64,000 bases of DNA, taken from positions 332,431,179 to 332,495,178 of the forward strand of contig NC_073303.1 in assembly GCF_027595985.1 (NCBI RefSeq). Direction: 5' to 3'. How positions within the stretch are numbered: position 1 is the first letter of the stretch; every line of letters begins with the position of its first letter. A program made the translations under genes and the position numbers. The notes beneath the pieces were generated by a model that saw only the letters and a program-made list of their open reading frames with translations, was not told the DNA's origin and did no database searches. Below, piece after piece: positions 60,201 through 64,000 of the stretch. The DNA comes from Sorex araneus. Lineage: Eukaryota; Chordata; Mammalia; Eulipotyphla; Soricidae.

Positions 60201-63200
60201 AATTGAACCCAGGTTGGCTGAGTGCAAGGCAAACGCCCTACCCGCTGTGCTATCACTATTGTTCATCTACAATATTCCAAAACTTAATGAGGCCTTCCTT
60301 AACTCTCAAATGTGATTAGTCTTAACATTTCTTTATCATTTACACTAACCCTTTAAAGATACATATGCTCCTAACTAGGTACCATTTTAATATTTTTCCA
60401 AAGTTTCACAAAAATGAAGGATCTTTTAATTTTACAGGTGGCCAAAATTCTATTTTTTAAATGACAATCTATACTTACATTCTCAGCTAACTCTAAGCAT
60501 CTCTATTTTTAAAAATTCACTCATTTATTCAGTAATTGGAGATCTTGGTAAGGCATATTTTTAAAATAATGAAAATTAATTGTACAGTTATGGAATTATA
60601 TAGCAAACAACAAAGGATAAAAAACAGGGTTTTGTTAGCAACTAAAACAACTCATAAGGGGCTGGAGTGATAGCACAGTGGGTAGGGCGTTTGCCTTGCA
60701 TGTGGCCGACCCGGGTTCAAATCCCAGCATCCCATATGGTCCCTTGAGCACCGCCAGGGGTGATTCCTGAGTGCCTGAGCCAGAGTGACCCCTGTGCATT
60801 GCTGGGTGTGACCCACAAAAAAAAAACTCATCAATAAAAACTGATGATACGTATTTTTTTTAAATTTTAAACACGTAATATACTTCCAATCTCTTTTATT
60901 ATCTTATTTACCAATACAATTCATTTTCCTAAGGAAATATTTTCACCTATAACTCCCTTTTTAAGTTTAAAAGACAAAATACATTTGCCACAAGTATCCA
61001 CTTTTCTTTCTTTTTTTGGGGGGGGTCACACCCAGCGATGCTCAAGGTTACTTCTAGCTCTGCACTCAGGAATTACTACTGGAGGTGTTCAGGGGGCAAT
61101 ACAGGATGCCTGGGATCAAACCTGGGTCAGCTGCATGCAAGGCAAACACCCTACCTGCTGTACTATCATTCTGGTCCACAAGTATCTACTTTGACATGAT
61201 ATTCAACACATAGATCAAGTCACTTTCTAATCTTTATTTATCTTCTTACGCACTTTTTTCTTACTTATTTTGTCTGAAACACCTACTCAAATTTATGAGC
61301 TTTGACCAAAACAATTAAAAAACAATCTGAAACTCAATGAAAGAATGCATTCTTTTTTTGTTTTTTTTTTTCTTTTTTGCTTTTTGGGTCACACCCAGCG
61401 ATGCTCAAGGGTCATTCCTGGCTCTGCACTCAGGAATTACCCCTGGCTGTGCTCAGGGGACCATATGGGATGCTGGGAACCGAACTCATGCAAGGCAAAC
61501 GCCCTACCCTCTGTGCTATCACTCCAACCCCAAGAATGCATTCTTAATCAATTTTCAATAGCACTACGGATTTTATTTTTAAACAAGCAGTTAAAAGTGT
61601 TCCACAACTATTAGATGGTTTTCTTAGCAAAGAAATTCAATTATGATGGACCTTTTTATTACTGAACTACTTTATTAATAATAAATCTTTTTAAAAAATT
61701 TATTTTTTTTTGCTTTTTGGGTCACACCCAGCGATGCTCAGGGATTACTCCTGGCTCTGCACTCAGGAATTACCCTGGCAGTGCTTGGGGGACCATATTG
61801 GATGCCGGGGATTGAACCCAGGTCGGCTCCTTGCAAGGCAAATGCCCTACCCTCTGTACTATCACTCTGGCCCAATAATAAATCTTGCAAGCAAGTATTT
61901 TTATTAAAAGGAAGGAAGAGTGTTTAAGCAAGCACTCTTTTATTATCGTTATTTTCACTGATTCATGTTCTCTTTCTATAACTTAGGCTTCTCAAACTTT
62001 GACTTTTTCTTTGTTTTCTTTTCGGGCCACACCCAGTGGTGCTAAGAGCTAACTCCTGGCTCTGGGATAAAGGATGACTCCTGACAGTGCTTAGAGGACC
62101 ATATTCGGTGCCAGGGATTGAACCAAGTCAGCTGCATGCAAGGCAATCACCTTAACCTCTGTACTGTTTTTCTAGCCCTTCAAATTTTACTTTTGAGGCC
62201 TTACAAGTCTCCAAAATATAGGTAATCTGGCAATACTCAGGGGTTACTTCTGGCTCTGAACTGAGGAACTACTCCTGGGGGTGCACAAAGGACCATATGA
62301 GATGCTGGGGATAGAACCCAAGTAAATCACATGCAAGGCAAGTGACCTACCCACTGTATTCTCTCCAGCCCCTCTTTTTCCCTTTTTAAACACGATGTGG
62401 TTTAATTATTGCAGTACAGTAACAAGAAATATCACAATGAGATGTTACTGGTACCTGCTCGAGCAAATTGATTAACAACGGGAAGACAGTGCTACAGTGC
62501 AGTGCTACTTCTAAAGTATATACACTAGTCACAAGGATGTATGTCATTTTAATCATTTAATAGTTTTCAAATATGTACCCTGTGTTTTCCAACAATCTGA
62601 ATCAGTCAAGTCCCTGTAGCTTTATTTATTTTTGAAATGTAAGAATAAGCTCCTCTTTGTAATATCAAGATATGTTATAAGAAGGAATTTATTTTTATTT
62701 TTATTTATTTATTTATTTATTTTTGCTTTTTGGGTCACACCCGGCAATGCACAGGGGTCATTCCTGGCTCATGCACTCAGGAATTACTCCTGGCGGTGCT
62801 CAGGGGACCATATGGGATGCTGGGATTCGAACCCGGGTCAGCCACGTGCAAGGCAAACGCCCTACCCGCTGTGCTATCACTCCAGCCCCTCTTTTTATTT
62901 TTTTTTAAAAAAAAACAAGGTTAGTTTTATGGGAGAAGCTATGATACTTCCAAATAGAATTGTACTATCATAGTGCAAGATGATATGGACTGTATGCTGT
63001 GAGTTTTCTGTGTGTATTTGAAAACTGAAATTTTAGGAGCTGGGGTTTGTAGTTGTGACATAGGACTGAACACAAATACAAAAGGTTATTTTATTTAAAT
63101 CTCCTTCAGGTTATTTAAATAATGACTCTTCCGTCACACTTAAGATTTTATTTTACTATATGGAGTTAGTACTGTTCATATTCCTTACTTCCTCCTCCAT

Positions 63201-63349
63201 CCTTTCTTTATTTTCTGTCAAATGCTCAAGCTTCTGCTGTGATTGTTTGAGATCAACATCTAGCATAGAACATTGTTTCTCTATCTGGACAACTCTATTT
63301 TCAGCCTTCTCTCGAGCTTCTCTTTCTTCCTTCAGCTTTTTTTCAATTT
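23770..63349 (-). CDS. ROCK1: ROCK1, 3' part of gene (15 exons, human exons 19-33 if the 33-exon plan holds)
   Basis: Rho-associated coiled-coil kinase 1 phosphorylates myosin light chain, MYPT1 and LIMK downstream of RhoA-GTP to drive actomyosin contraction. The window holds the regulatory half only. Conceptual splicing of 15 exons gives about 639 residues equivalent to human 715-1354, with every phase matching and no internal stop. In order: coiled coil with Shroom-binding region, Rho-binding domain (about 949-1015), caspase-3 site DETD|G (D1113), PH domain (1118-1317) split by a C1 zinc finger (1228-1283), and C terminus ending NTSGKTS. The CDS ends at 25227; the rest to about 23770 is 3' UTR. 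ROCK2 is excluded by the C terminus and linker. One Q is missing relative to recalled human EPVQQAEK. The kinase domain lies off the right edge. Confidence 0.97.
23790..23795 (-). terminator. distal AATAAA poly(A) signal of ROCK1
   Basis: AATAAA on the minus strand within GAAAAATAAAAATAATTT; the corresponding human UTR has AAATAAAAGTAATTT. Likely main signal. Confidence 0.7.
23843..23848 (-). terminator. proximal AATAAA poly(A) signal of ROCK1
   Basis: AATAAA within GTAATAATAAACATATC, 53 nt before the distal one and present in the human UTR. Either could be used. Confidence 0.6.
24030..24053 (-). promoter_or_regulatory. 10-bp perfect stem-loop in ROCK1 3' UTR
   Basis: Transcribed AACTCTTGTC-CAGT-GACAAGAGTT, ten paired bases with a four-base loop. 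The human UTR as I recall it has the same hairpin with one outer-loop change. Function unknown. Confidence 0.6.
25227..25230 (-). CDS. ROCK1: ROCK1 last coding bases: third base of Ser1354 and stop
   Basis: After acceptor TCCTCCAACAG the exon starts C TAA, so AG|C makes Ser and TAA ends the protein at SGKTS. The terminal exon is otherwise all 3' UTR. The intron in the last sense codon is as in human. Confidence 0.93.
25493..25748. mobile_element. two SOR fragments in ROCK1 terminal intron (plus then minus)
   Basis: 25493-25600 is a head half; 25618-25748 is an inverted copy ending 25 nt before the ROCK1 exon at 25774, i.e. just inside the donor side of the last intron. Confidence 0.65.
25774..25981 (-). 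CDS. ROCK1: ROCK1 exon (human 1285-1353, end of PH and C-terminal tail)
   Basis: 208 nt; completes Val1285 and encodes SYDVTSARDMLLLACSQDEQ through NTSGKT plus AG. Acceptor TTAACATAG, donor GTAAGG. Reading through the donor would give an R-stop ending; splicing to the next exon restores the conserved final Ser. Confidence 0.97.
26440..27064 (-). mobile_element. three SOR copies (26440-26565, 26698-26862, 26928-27064)
   Basis: 26698 is the clearest (GGGCCACACCCAGAGATCTA to ACTACCTCTCTGGTC). TA-rich sequence separates the last two. Confidence 0.65.
27157..27415 (-). CDS. ROCK1: ROCK1 exon (human 1198-1284) with C1 zinc finger
   Basis: 259 nt, ILYANEGECRKDVEMEPVQA through KKEDLISPCK plus one base. 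The C1 ligand pattern is present: His of GHEF, then X12, CEAC, ELECRRC, CHRDH and the final PC. One of two Q residues in recalled human EPVQQAEK is absent, a 3-nt deletion. ISPCK differs from recalled human ICPCK, but the conserved ligand is the Cys of PC, so the finger should be whole. Acceptor GATTTTAG, donor GTAAGC. Confidence 0.96.
27555..27633 (-). CDS. ROCK1: ROCK1 exon (human 1171-1197, PH domain)
   Basis: 79 nt; completes Asp1171 and encodes KLFHVRPVTQGDVYRAETEE IPKIFQ, matching recalled human. Acceptor TTTATTATAG, donor GTAATA. Confidence 0.96.
27700..28500 (+). mobile_element. L1 ORF2/3' remnant with SINE insertions
   Basis: GCCCAACATCACTAATATTA and AATGAAAATTAAAATCACAA are L1-like; resumes at about 28440. 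Confidence 0.6.
27826..28747. mobile_element. three SOR SINEs within an L1 remnant (27826-27997 plus, 28153-28326 minus, 28590-28747 minus)
   Basis: 28153 is young, with TACTACTGATTCTTT-type flanks on both sides (28140, 28326). L1 3' sequence resumes between copies. Confidence 0.8.
29217..29385 (+). mobile_element. eroded SOR SINE
   Basis: GGGGATCACATATAGCTCAAAG head, GGTGTGACCCAAAAAC tail. Confidence 0.6.
29819..29907 (-). CDS. ROCK1: ROCK1 exon (human 1142-1171, PH domain)
   Basis: 89 nt, YVVVSSKKILFYNDEQDKEQ SNPSMVLDI plus two bases of Asp. Acceptor TCTCATTTCAG, donor GTAAGT. Matches recalled human throughout. Confidence 0.96.
30113..30183 (-). CDS. ROCK1: ROCK1 exon (human 1118-1141, start of PH domain)
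   Basis: 71 nt; completes Glu1118 and encodes SRIEGWLSIPNRGNIKRYGW KKQ, the first PH strands. Acceptor TTTTTCCCTCAG, donor GTACCA. Ile for human Val in WLSVP. Confidence 0.96.
30190..31180. other. ROCK1 intron stretch without repeats
   Basis: Nearly 1 kb next to the PH-domain exon with no SINE or L1 that I can see; may hold conserved intronic sequence. Confidence 0.4.
31188..31850. mobile_element. three SOR SINEs (31188-31350 minus, 31545-31655 minus, 31676-31850 plus)
   Basis: 31188 and 31676 are nearly full-length; 31545 stops at the mid-region. Confidence 0.75.
31910..32030 (-). mobile_element. long SINE tail fragment
   Basis: Only the distal tail: TCGATTTGCTCGAGCGGGCA, TCTCCATTGTGAGACTTAG, GGCATATCGAATACGCCAC. 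The head is missing. Confidence 0.8.
32138..32530. mobile_element. SOR SINEs 32138-32279 (minus) and 32309-32530 (plus)
   Basis: The plus copy is young and its tail has grown into (AAAT)n (32475-32528). Confidence 0.85.
32475..32528 (+). repeat. (AAAT)n microsatellite
   Basis: About 13 units grown from a SINE tail. Confidence 0.9.
32561..33678 (+). mobile_element. solo LTR, copy 1 (antisense to ROCK1)
   Basis: 1118 bp, begins TGTTGGATAACACTGGG and ends CTCACA, flanked by the 6-bp target duplication GTAGAA (32555-32560 and 33679-33684). It interrupts a SINE whose halves are at about 32531-32560 and 33685-33790. An AATAAA (33561-33566) sits about 115 bp from the 3' end, where an LTR R region would be. 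No internal proviral sequence and no open frame; it is a recombined solo LTR. A 6-bp duplication suggests a class II (ERVK-like) element; family not identified. Confidence 0.85.
33908..34070 (+). mobile_element. SOR SINE
   Basis: Starts GGGGTTGGACAGTAGTGAGTAG; lacks the CATATGGTCCCC segment. Confidence 0.75.
34331..34490 (-). CDS. ROCK1: ROCK1 exon (human 1065-1117) with caspase-3 site
   Basis: 160 nt, QLVEECTHKNELQMQLASKE to SADETDGTLP plus one base. DETD|G is intact: caspase-3 cleavage here removes the inhibitory PH-C1 tail and makes the kinase constitutively active in apoptotic blebbing. Acceptor TTAATATTAG, donor GTAAGA. Confidence 0.96.
35286..36043 (+). mobile_element. composite retroelement: VAV3-exon-1-like head plus long-SINE tail
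   Basis: 758-bp insertion between perfect duplications TATGACCCAG (35276-35285 and 36044-36053); the host sequence is an L1 3' region, where TATGACCCAG is normal. The right end (about 35822-36043) is the tail shared with the long SINE: GGAGAGCCTGGCAAGCTACC, ATACGCCAAAAACAGTAAC, GCCACTGGTGCCTG, CAACGGGATGATAGTG. The centre (35481-35683) resembles the first coding exon of VAV3. The 5' part (35286-35480) is unidentified. There is no poly(A) tail; the end is a TAGTGTTA-type repeat. Confidence 0.75.
35481..35683 (+). pseudogene. VAV-family calponin-homology exon 1 fragment (closest to VAV3)
   Basis: Frame 35502-35651 reads QWLIHYRVLPAGHR, then WVFILPQTLRNRVLLCQLLNNLSVHSINL in two blocks. The VAV3 N terminus as I recall it reads QWLIHCKVLP, QVFDLAQTLRDG, VLLCQLLNNLRAHSINLKEI. 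After INL one base is missing and the next frame continues EINLGPQMSQ, ending at 35683 at CAG followed by GTGC, which is where VAV exon 1 should end. The alignment stops exactly at an exon border, so the source was probably unspliced DNA or pre-mRNA rather than mature mRNA. Broken: frameshift, no start in frame, no further exons. Confidence 0.6.
36735..36910 (+). mobile_element. young SOR SINE
   Basis: Near-consensus with intact A and B boxes (GGGTTCGATCCCC). GGATTTGG/AAGGATTTACT flanks suggest a short duplication. Confidence 0.9.
36930..37375 (+). mobile_element. L1 3' UTR
   Basis: GGGCCTGCTATAGCGGCAGG and TAACAAATGCATTAAAAACA; related to 1690-1975. Confidence 0.6.
37405..38230. mobile_element. 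SOR SINEs 37405-37515, 37625-37768 (minus) and 38047-38230 (plus)
   Basis: The first lacks its 5' half; the third is old. Confidence 0.65.
38497..38685 (-). CDS. ROCK1: ROCK1 exon (human 1002-1064, end of RhoBD and coiled coil)
   Basis: 189 nt, phase 0 at both ends, AVNKLAEIMNRKDFKIDRKK through KELNEMQA. Acceptor TTTAAATAG, donor GTAAGG. Only N-E-M for N-D-M differs from recalled human. Confidence 0.97.
38790..39345 (-). mobile_element. shorter relative of the 20015 retroposon
   Basis: Shares the T-rich end, ATCACCGTGTGGAAGATTAC, CCAATATTTCAACACAAAC-type and GAAGTCCAGGGAGATTTCTTCC blocks with 20015-21532, and a GGCGGCCACCGCGCCC-containing 5' part. It is a single unit without the tandem duplication. 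I did not find a clean target-site duplication. Confidence 0.7.
39941..40029 (-). CDS. ROCK1: ROCK1 exon (human 972-1001, Rho-binding domain)
   Basis: 89 nt; completes Glu972 and encodes FRLKKDEEINSLKAAFEKNI then HTERTLKTQ. Acceptor TTGTGAACAG, donor GTACAC. The second half (SLKAAFEKNI) is the conserved core of the RhoA-contacting coiled coil. Confidence 0.95.
40383..40476 (-). CDS. ROCK1: ROCK1 exon (human 941-971, entry to Rho-binding domain)
   Basis: 94 nt encoding LEETNSKLTKDNELLRKENE ELSDKMRIAEE plus one base. Acceptor TTGTTTAG, donor GTAAGT. About nine of 31 residues differ from recalled human ROCK1, the least conserved exon in the window, but heptads and frame are intact. Confidence 0.93.
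40843..40980 (+). mobile_element. eroded SOR SINE
   Basis: GGGTTAGGGAGACTGCTCCCCG head; the rest is ambiguous. Confidence 0.5.
41179..41354 (-). mobile_element. young SOR SINE
   Basis: Duplication CAGGGACACATTTTCTT/CAGGGACTCATTTTCTT, one mismatch. Confidence 0.9.
41730..42580 (-). mobile_element. four minus-strand SOR SINEs (41730-41882, 41955-42057, 42083-42248, 42455-42580)
   Basis: 41730 is moderately conserved; the others have internal deletions. Confidence 0.65.
42630..42842 (-). mobile_element. long SINE tail, variant with extra block
   Basis: Between CATCTCCATT and GTTATTATTACTATATTTGGC it carries an added block of about 85 nt (CCCAGCCCTGAGATTTTAGC to AGTCAGGGGAATGAGA) that is absent from the 5072-type copies and shared with 48300-48390. 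Confidence 0.8.
43246..43375 (+). mobile_element. SOR SINE with shortened body
   Basis: GGAGTCAGAACAGCACAGTGG to GGTATGTCCCCAAAATAAAAAC. Confidence 0.65.
43501..43593 (+). mobile_element. tRNA-Ala-like retroposed element
   Basis: GGGGACGTAGCTCAGTGGTA and GGCCCTGGGTTCAATCCCC match the D-arm and T-arm of tRNA-Ala. The anticodon stem and 3' acceptor arm do not pair, and an A-rich tail follows, so it is a SINE or tRNA pseudogene (similar in plan to rodent ID), distinct from SOR. Confidence 0.75.
43600..44190. other. ROCK1 intron, nothing identified
   Basis: AT-rich, SINE-free, ends at the donor side of the exon at 44195. Confidence 0.4.
44195..44360 (-). CDS. ROCK1: ROCK1 exon (human 885-940)
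   Basis: 166 nt, ETLSTQLDLAETKAESEQLA to RQEITDKDHTVSR. Acceptor ATCTTTGTAG, donor GTAAGT. End of the Shroom-binding coiled coil. KKAISRN replaces KKAASRN. Confidence 0.95.
44473..44775. mobile_element. SOR SINEs 44473-44640 (plus) and 44655-44775 (minus)
   Basis: Facing tail to tail 110 nt inside the intron next to the ROCK1 exon at 44195-44360. A transcript could pair them. Confidence 0.7.
44880..45390. other. ROCK1 intron, nothing identified
   Basis: AT-rich; no repeat landmarks. Confidence 0.4.
45463..45523 (+). repeat. (ATTTT)n microsatellite
   Basis: About 12 units in the tail of an inverted SINE. Confidence 0.9.
45463..45691 (-). mobile_element. young SOR SINE with (ATTTT)n tail
   Basis: Near-consensus; duplication CTGCACTATTTTTA on both sides (45459 and 45692). 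Confidence 0.92.
45749..45925 (-). mobile_element. young SOR SINE 39 nt from a ROCK1 donor
   Basis: Duplication GAGGTACTGATTCTT (about 45734 and 45927). Sense with ROCK1. Confidence 0.92.
45965..46059 (-). CDS. ROCK1: ROCK1 exon (human 854-885, coiled coil)
   Basis: 95 nt encoding TLYKTQVKELKEEIEEKNRE to QELQSE plus two bases of Lys. Acceptor TTGCTTTGCAG, donor GTATGT. A SINE begins 39 nt beyond the donor. Ser replaces Asn of human QNEK. Confidence 0.95.
46065..46685. other. ROCK1 intron, possible old L1
   Basis: AATAGGAAGGACTGATGCAT and ATTTCATGAAGAAGTTCTT recall an old L1 3' end; weak. Confidence 0.35.
46690..47405. mobile_element. four SOR SINEs (46690-46856 minus, 46880-47037 minus, 47095-47240 plus, 47275-47405 minus)
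   Basis: 46690 is the best preserved; 47095 has lost its head. Confidence 0.7.
47515..48047 (-). mobile_element. SOR SINE split by an L1 3' insertion
   Basis: 3' part 47515-47661, 5' part 47989-48047, joined by duplication CCTACGTCACC/CCTAGGTCACC that flanks the L1 piece. Confidence 0.8.
47662..47988 (+). mobile_element. 5'-truncated L1 3' UTR, 327 bp
   Basis: Inserted in a SINE; ends in (AAAT)n and a C12 run (47973-47984), an odd tail. Confidence 0.75.
48250..48943 (-). mobile_element. composite retroelement: inverted-repeat head plus long-SINE tail
   Basis: 694-bp insertion between perfect 13-bp duplications CCCCAATTAAATC (48237-48249 and 48944-48956). In the minus sense it begins at one arm of a 63-bp inverted repeat, continues through about 250 bp of unidentified sequence to the other arm, then about 120 bp more, and ends in the long-SINE tail (48250-48500), which carries the extra block seen at 42630. 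It has no tRNA-like head. Confidence 0.75.
48626..48945. repeat. 63-bp inverted repeat, arms 48626-48688 and 48883-48945
   Basis: Left arm starts GGATCTTGGCTATTGATGGG; the reverse complement of the right arm starts GGATCTTGGCCATTGGTGGA. I count 55 of 63 identical positions. The 194-nt spacer is GC-rich. The right arm coincides with the 5' end of the composite element, so a transcript would fold into a long hairpin. Confidence 0.85.
49004..49073 (-). mobile_element. tRNA-Ala-like fragment
   Basis: Reverse complement GAGGATATAGCTCAGCAGTA GAGTACTTGC. Confidence 0.6.
49085..49317 (-). mobile_element. long SINE, near full length
   Basis: Head at 49317, tail at 49085. Duplication CCTGATTTAAAA at 49074-49085 and 49317-49328. 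Confidence 0.85.
49555..50649. mobile_element. five SOR SINEs (49555-49675 minus, 49913-50040 plus, 50130-50285, 50300-50453 and 50475-50649 minus)
   Basis: 50475 is young; it borders LTR copy 2. The others are degenerate. Confidence 0.65.
50675..52192 (-). mobile_element. solo LTR, copy 2 (same family, sense to ROCK1)
   Basis: 1518 bp; the reverse complement starts TGTTGGATAACACTGGG and ends TTTACA, flanked by GGGAGAC on both sides (50668-50674 and 52193-52199). It aligns over its length with the copy at 32561 but is 400 bp longer because of an expanded tract (about 50940-51320). The poly(A) signal position reads AGTAAA (50848-50853). No proviral genes. Confidence 0.85.
50940..51320 (+). 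repeat. polypyrimidine minisatellite inside LTR copy 2
   Basis: Repeated units around AAGTCTTCTCTC with 20-30 bp spacing and near-absence of purine runs on this strand. It accounts for the extra length of copy 2 over copy 1. Confidence 0.65.
52659..52810 (+). mobile_element. SOR SINE 255 nt from a ROCK1 exon
   Basis: Starts GGGGCTGGAGAGACAGTACAG. The mid-region GTAATTCCTGAGTGCAGA is deleted. Confidence 0.8.
53065..53134 (-). CDS. ROCK1: ROCK1 exon (human 830-853)
   Basis: 70 nt; completes Lys830 and encodes QYRGNEGQMRELQDQLEAEQ then YFS, identical to recalled human. Acceptor TTCTGAAG, donor GTAAGA. Short in-frame coiled-coil exon. Confidence 0.95.
53260..53720 (-). mobile_element. two eroded SOR SINEs around a CA/TA repeat
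   Basis: 53260-53465 and 53605-53720 flank the microsatellite at 53505-53595. Confidence 0.55.
53505..53595. repeat. (CA)n then (TA)/(GATA) microsatellite
   Basis: ACACACACACACAACACACA followed by TATATAGATAGATA units; 370 nt from a ROCK1 exon. Confidence 0.9.
54027..54372. mobile_element. SOR SINEs 54027-54182 (plus) and 54262-54372 (minus)
   Basis: The first ends in (AG)n (54188-54231) rather than poly(A). Confidence 0.7.
54188..54231 (+). repeat. (AG)n microsatellite
   Basis: About 20 uninterrupted units. Confidence 0.92.
54430..54990. other. ROCK1 intron, nothing identified
   Basis: AT-rich; contains a short tandem duplication AACAAATTCCAATTA at about 54719 and 54739. Confidence 0.45.
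54997..55375. mobile_element. SOR SINEs 54997-55160 (plus) and 55238-55375 (minus)
   Basis: First nearly complete; second partial. Confidence 0.75.
55950..56150 (-). mobile_element. long SINE inserted in L1 ORF2 remnant
   Basis: Tail is cut at CGAGCAGGCACCAGTAATG; the head is partly eroded (GGTCGGCGAACGCCCTACCG). Imperfect duplication AAATTCAATT/AGATTCAATT. Confidence 0.8.
56609..56690 (+). mobile_element. tRNA-Ala-like fragment in L1 remnant
   Basis: GGGGGCTGTGCCTCATGTGG and CGAGACCCTACCTAGGTCAA; weak match. Confidence 0.45.
57090..57239 (-). mobile_element. SOR SINE in L1 remnant
   Basis: Duplication CTCCTAAATTTTTTT on both sides; lacks the GTGCTCAGGGGACCATATGG segment. Confidence 0.88.
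57600..57806 (-). mobile_element. long SINE inserted in L1 remnant
   Basis: Tail starts ACTGTATCACTATCATCCCG, again ending in the CACTGTA-type repeat. One of the two GGCAAGCTACC units is missing. Confidence 0.8.
58206..58435 (+). mobile_element. SOR SINE with duplicated 3' end
   Basis: Full copy to 58375, then a second GCTAGGTGTAACCCAAAA end at 58410-58430. Confidence 0.75.
58880..59060 (-). mobile_element. L1 3' UTR fragment, inverted
   Basis: TTCCACCAGTGTACCCAGGT mirrors the GTACACTGGTGGAGGG of 47865. Confidence 0.55.
59285..59469 (-). CDS. ROCK1: ROCK1 exon (human 769-829, coiled coil)
   Basis: 185 nt beginning VKNLTLQLEQESNKRLLLQN and ending ELAQLT plus two bases of Lys. Acceptor TTCATTCATAG, donor GTAAGT. 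THAFEADN replaces recalled human TQAFEADN. Part of the Shroom-binding coiled coil. Confidence 0.95.
59746..59920 (+). mobile_element. young SOR SINE
   Basis: Duplication AAAAGTTTAATACA at 59731 and 59921; 276 nt upstream of a ROCK1 exon. Confidence 0.92.
60025..60258 (-). mobile_element. long SINE in ROCK1 intron
   Basis: Both GGCAAGC units present; tail end ACAGTATCACTGTCATCCC. Near-perfect duplication TGTTCGTCTACA/TGTTCATCTACA at 60010 and 60260. Confidence 0.85.
60659..60820 (+). mobile_element. SOR SINE
   Basis: Head GGGGCTGGAGTGATAGCAC and both pol III boxes intact; AACTCAT on both sides. Confidence 0.88.
61008..61177 (-). mobile_element. SOR SINE
   Basis: Duplication CACAAGTATC(C/T)ACTTT at about 60989 and 61177. 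Confidence 0.85.
61355..61531 (-). mobile_element. young SOR SINE
   Basis: Duplication AAGAATGCATTCTT (61341 and 61533). Confidence 0.92.
61701..61874 (-). mobile_element. young SOR SINE
   Basis: Duplication AATAATAAATCTT (about 61676 and 61875). Confidence 0.92.
62010..62373 (-). mobile_element. two SOR SINEs (62010-62178, 62225-62373)
   Basis: Both moderately diverged, no poly(T) on the second. Confidence 0.7.
62412..62508 (+). mobile_element. long SINE tail, 5'-truncated
   Basis: Only ACAGTAACAAGAAATATCAC to GACAGTGCTACAGTGCAGTG. The 3' repeat is clearest here: TGCTACAGTGCAGTGCTAC. Confidence 0.8.
62685..62888 (-). mobile_element. young SOR SINE with (TTTA)n tail
   Basis: Near-consensus body with B box GGGTTCGAATCCC; tail tract 62685-62722. 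Confidence 0.9.
63189..63349 (-). CDS. ROCK1: ROCK1 exon (human residues 715-768, coiled coil)
   Basis: 161 nt, acceptor TTCTTTTACAG, donor GTAAGG. Starts with two bases completing a Glu codon, then IEKKLKEEREAREKAENRVV and on to NKERMEEE, an unbroken heptad coiled coil inside the Shroom-binding region. Ile replaces the Met of recalled human EMEKK. Entry phase 1, exit phase 0. Confidence 0.95.
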
Positions 63350-63359
63350 CTGTAAAAGA

Positions 63360-64000
63360 AAAAGTAATAACATATAGTTAAAGAAAGGATGCATTAACAT
63401 TTTTCACTTTAGACAAACTAGTACTAAAAATCCTTAGTTTTCATGTCAATTTATTATTTTTTATAGGGGCTGCCCCTGAAACTTTGGTATTCACCCAGGT
63501 GGTGTGGAAATCAGGACTGCAGAAGACTCTGCCAAGTGAAACCTGTCTTTGCTGTTTTAATTCTGGGACCCTAATAAACTATTCACGATACCAGTGCCAA
63601 TGTTATTTTAATTATTTATACAGTGAAATTCCTAGAGAGGAGTTATAAAACATAATAAATAAAACTTAATTCAACATACTGAATCACTTCCTCACCTTTT
63701 CAGCATTTTAATATCATACCTCTCTGGCTATTCTTGCTGTCCTCCTCTGTGGCCGGGATGCTGATTTCCTGGTCTCTCCTCTATCTAACTCTCAAGAATT
63801 AAACTGTGCCAGGGCTTCATTCTGATTCCTCTTTTCATCTGTTCTTATTCTTCCCTTAGCAGATCTCATTAGATTCTACATATGGATCTTTGGATATGAT
63901 CTGAATGGATACCTTTCCCTAAAGCTCAAAATTTACATATGATCATCTCCACCTAGATAGCTAATACTATTTTCAAAGTGAAAGTAACTAAAATAGATGC
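63360..64000. other. ROCK1 intron to window edge, nothing identified
   Basis: Upstream intron of the exon at 63189. A SINE-like trace around 63460-63550 is too weak to call. Confidence 0.4.

Noticed and set aside
25227-63349. ROCK1 pseudogene (like human ROCK1P1)
   Set aside because: All 15 exons are intact with matching phases, the C terminus and UTR are present, and no stop or frameshift was found.
1-64000. CRISPR arrays, operons, riboswitches, replication origins
   Set aside because: No regular spacer arrays or bacterial gene organisation; the window is vertebrate nuclear DNA.

Overview
This is a window of mammalian nuclear DNA, most likely from a shrew (Soricidae, probably Sorex). It has intron-split genes with GT-AG splice sites, a CpG-island promoter, L1 fragments, solo LTRs, and about 90 copies or fragments of a tRNA-like SINE whose head, GGGGCTGGAGCGATAGCAC, matches the shrew SOR family as I know it. 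Homology statements rest on recalled human and mouse proteins; nothing was searched.

Two protein genes lie head to tail on the minus strand. USP14 (2112-10895) enters from the left edge: its first three coding exons give residues 1-65, most of the N-terminal ubiquitin-like domain that docks the enzyme on the proteasome. Its start codon sits in a CpG island (about 10310-11800). ROCK1 runs off the right edge: 15 exons between 63349 and 25227 encode roughly human residues 715-1354, that is the distal coiled coil with the Shroom- and Rho-binding regions, the caspase-3 site, the split PH domain with its C1 finger, and the true C terminus, followed by a 3' UTR of about 1.45 kb. The kinase domain is outside. 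All exon phases join without a break, so this is the functional gene and not a ROCK1P1-like copy. THOC1-USP14-ROCK1 is the ancestral mammalian order (as on mouse chromosome 18).

Layout: 1-10.9 kb USP14 introns 3, 2 and 1 packed with SINEs and L1 pieces; 10.3-11.8 kb CpG island; 12-23.7 kb intergenic, repeat-rich; 23.8-25.2 kb ROCK1 3' UTR; 25.2-64 kb ROCK1 exons and introns with SINEs, antisense L1 remnants and two solo LTRs.

The least ordinary content is in the repeats. A second, longer SINE has a tail that ends in an ACAGTG-type repeat instead of poly(A). That tail occurs on three different 5' heads, each full insertion with its own target-site duplication: the SOR tRNA-like head (5072-5320), a head containing what looks like VAV3 exon 1 (35286-36043), and a head bounded by a 63-bp inverted repeat (48250-48943). 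There is also a 1.5-kb internally duplicated retroposon with a 15-bp target-site duplication (20015-21532), and a pair of solo LTRs in opposite orientations.
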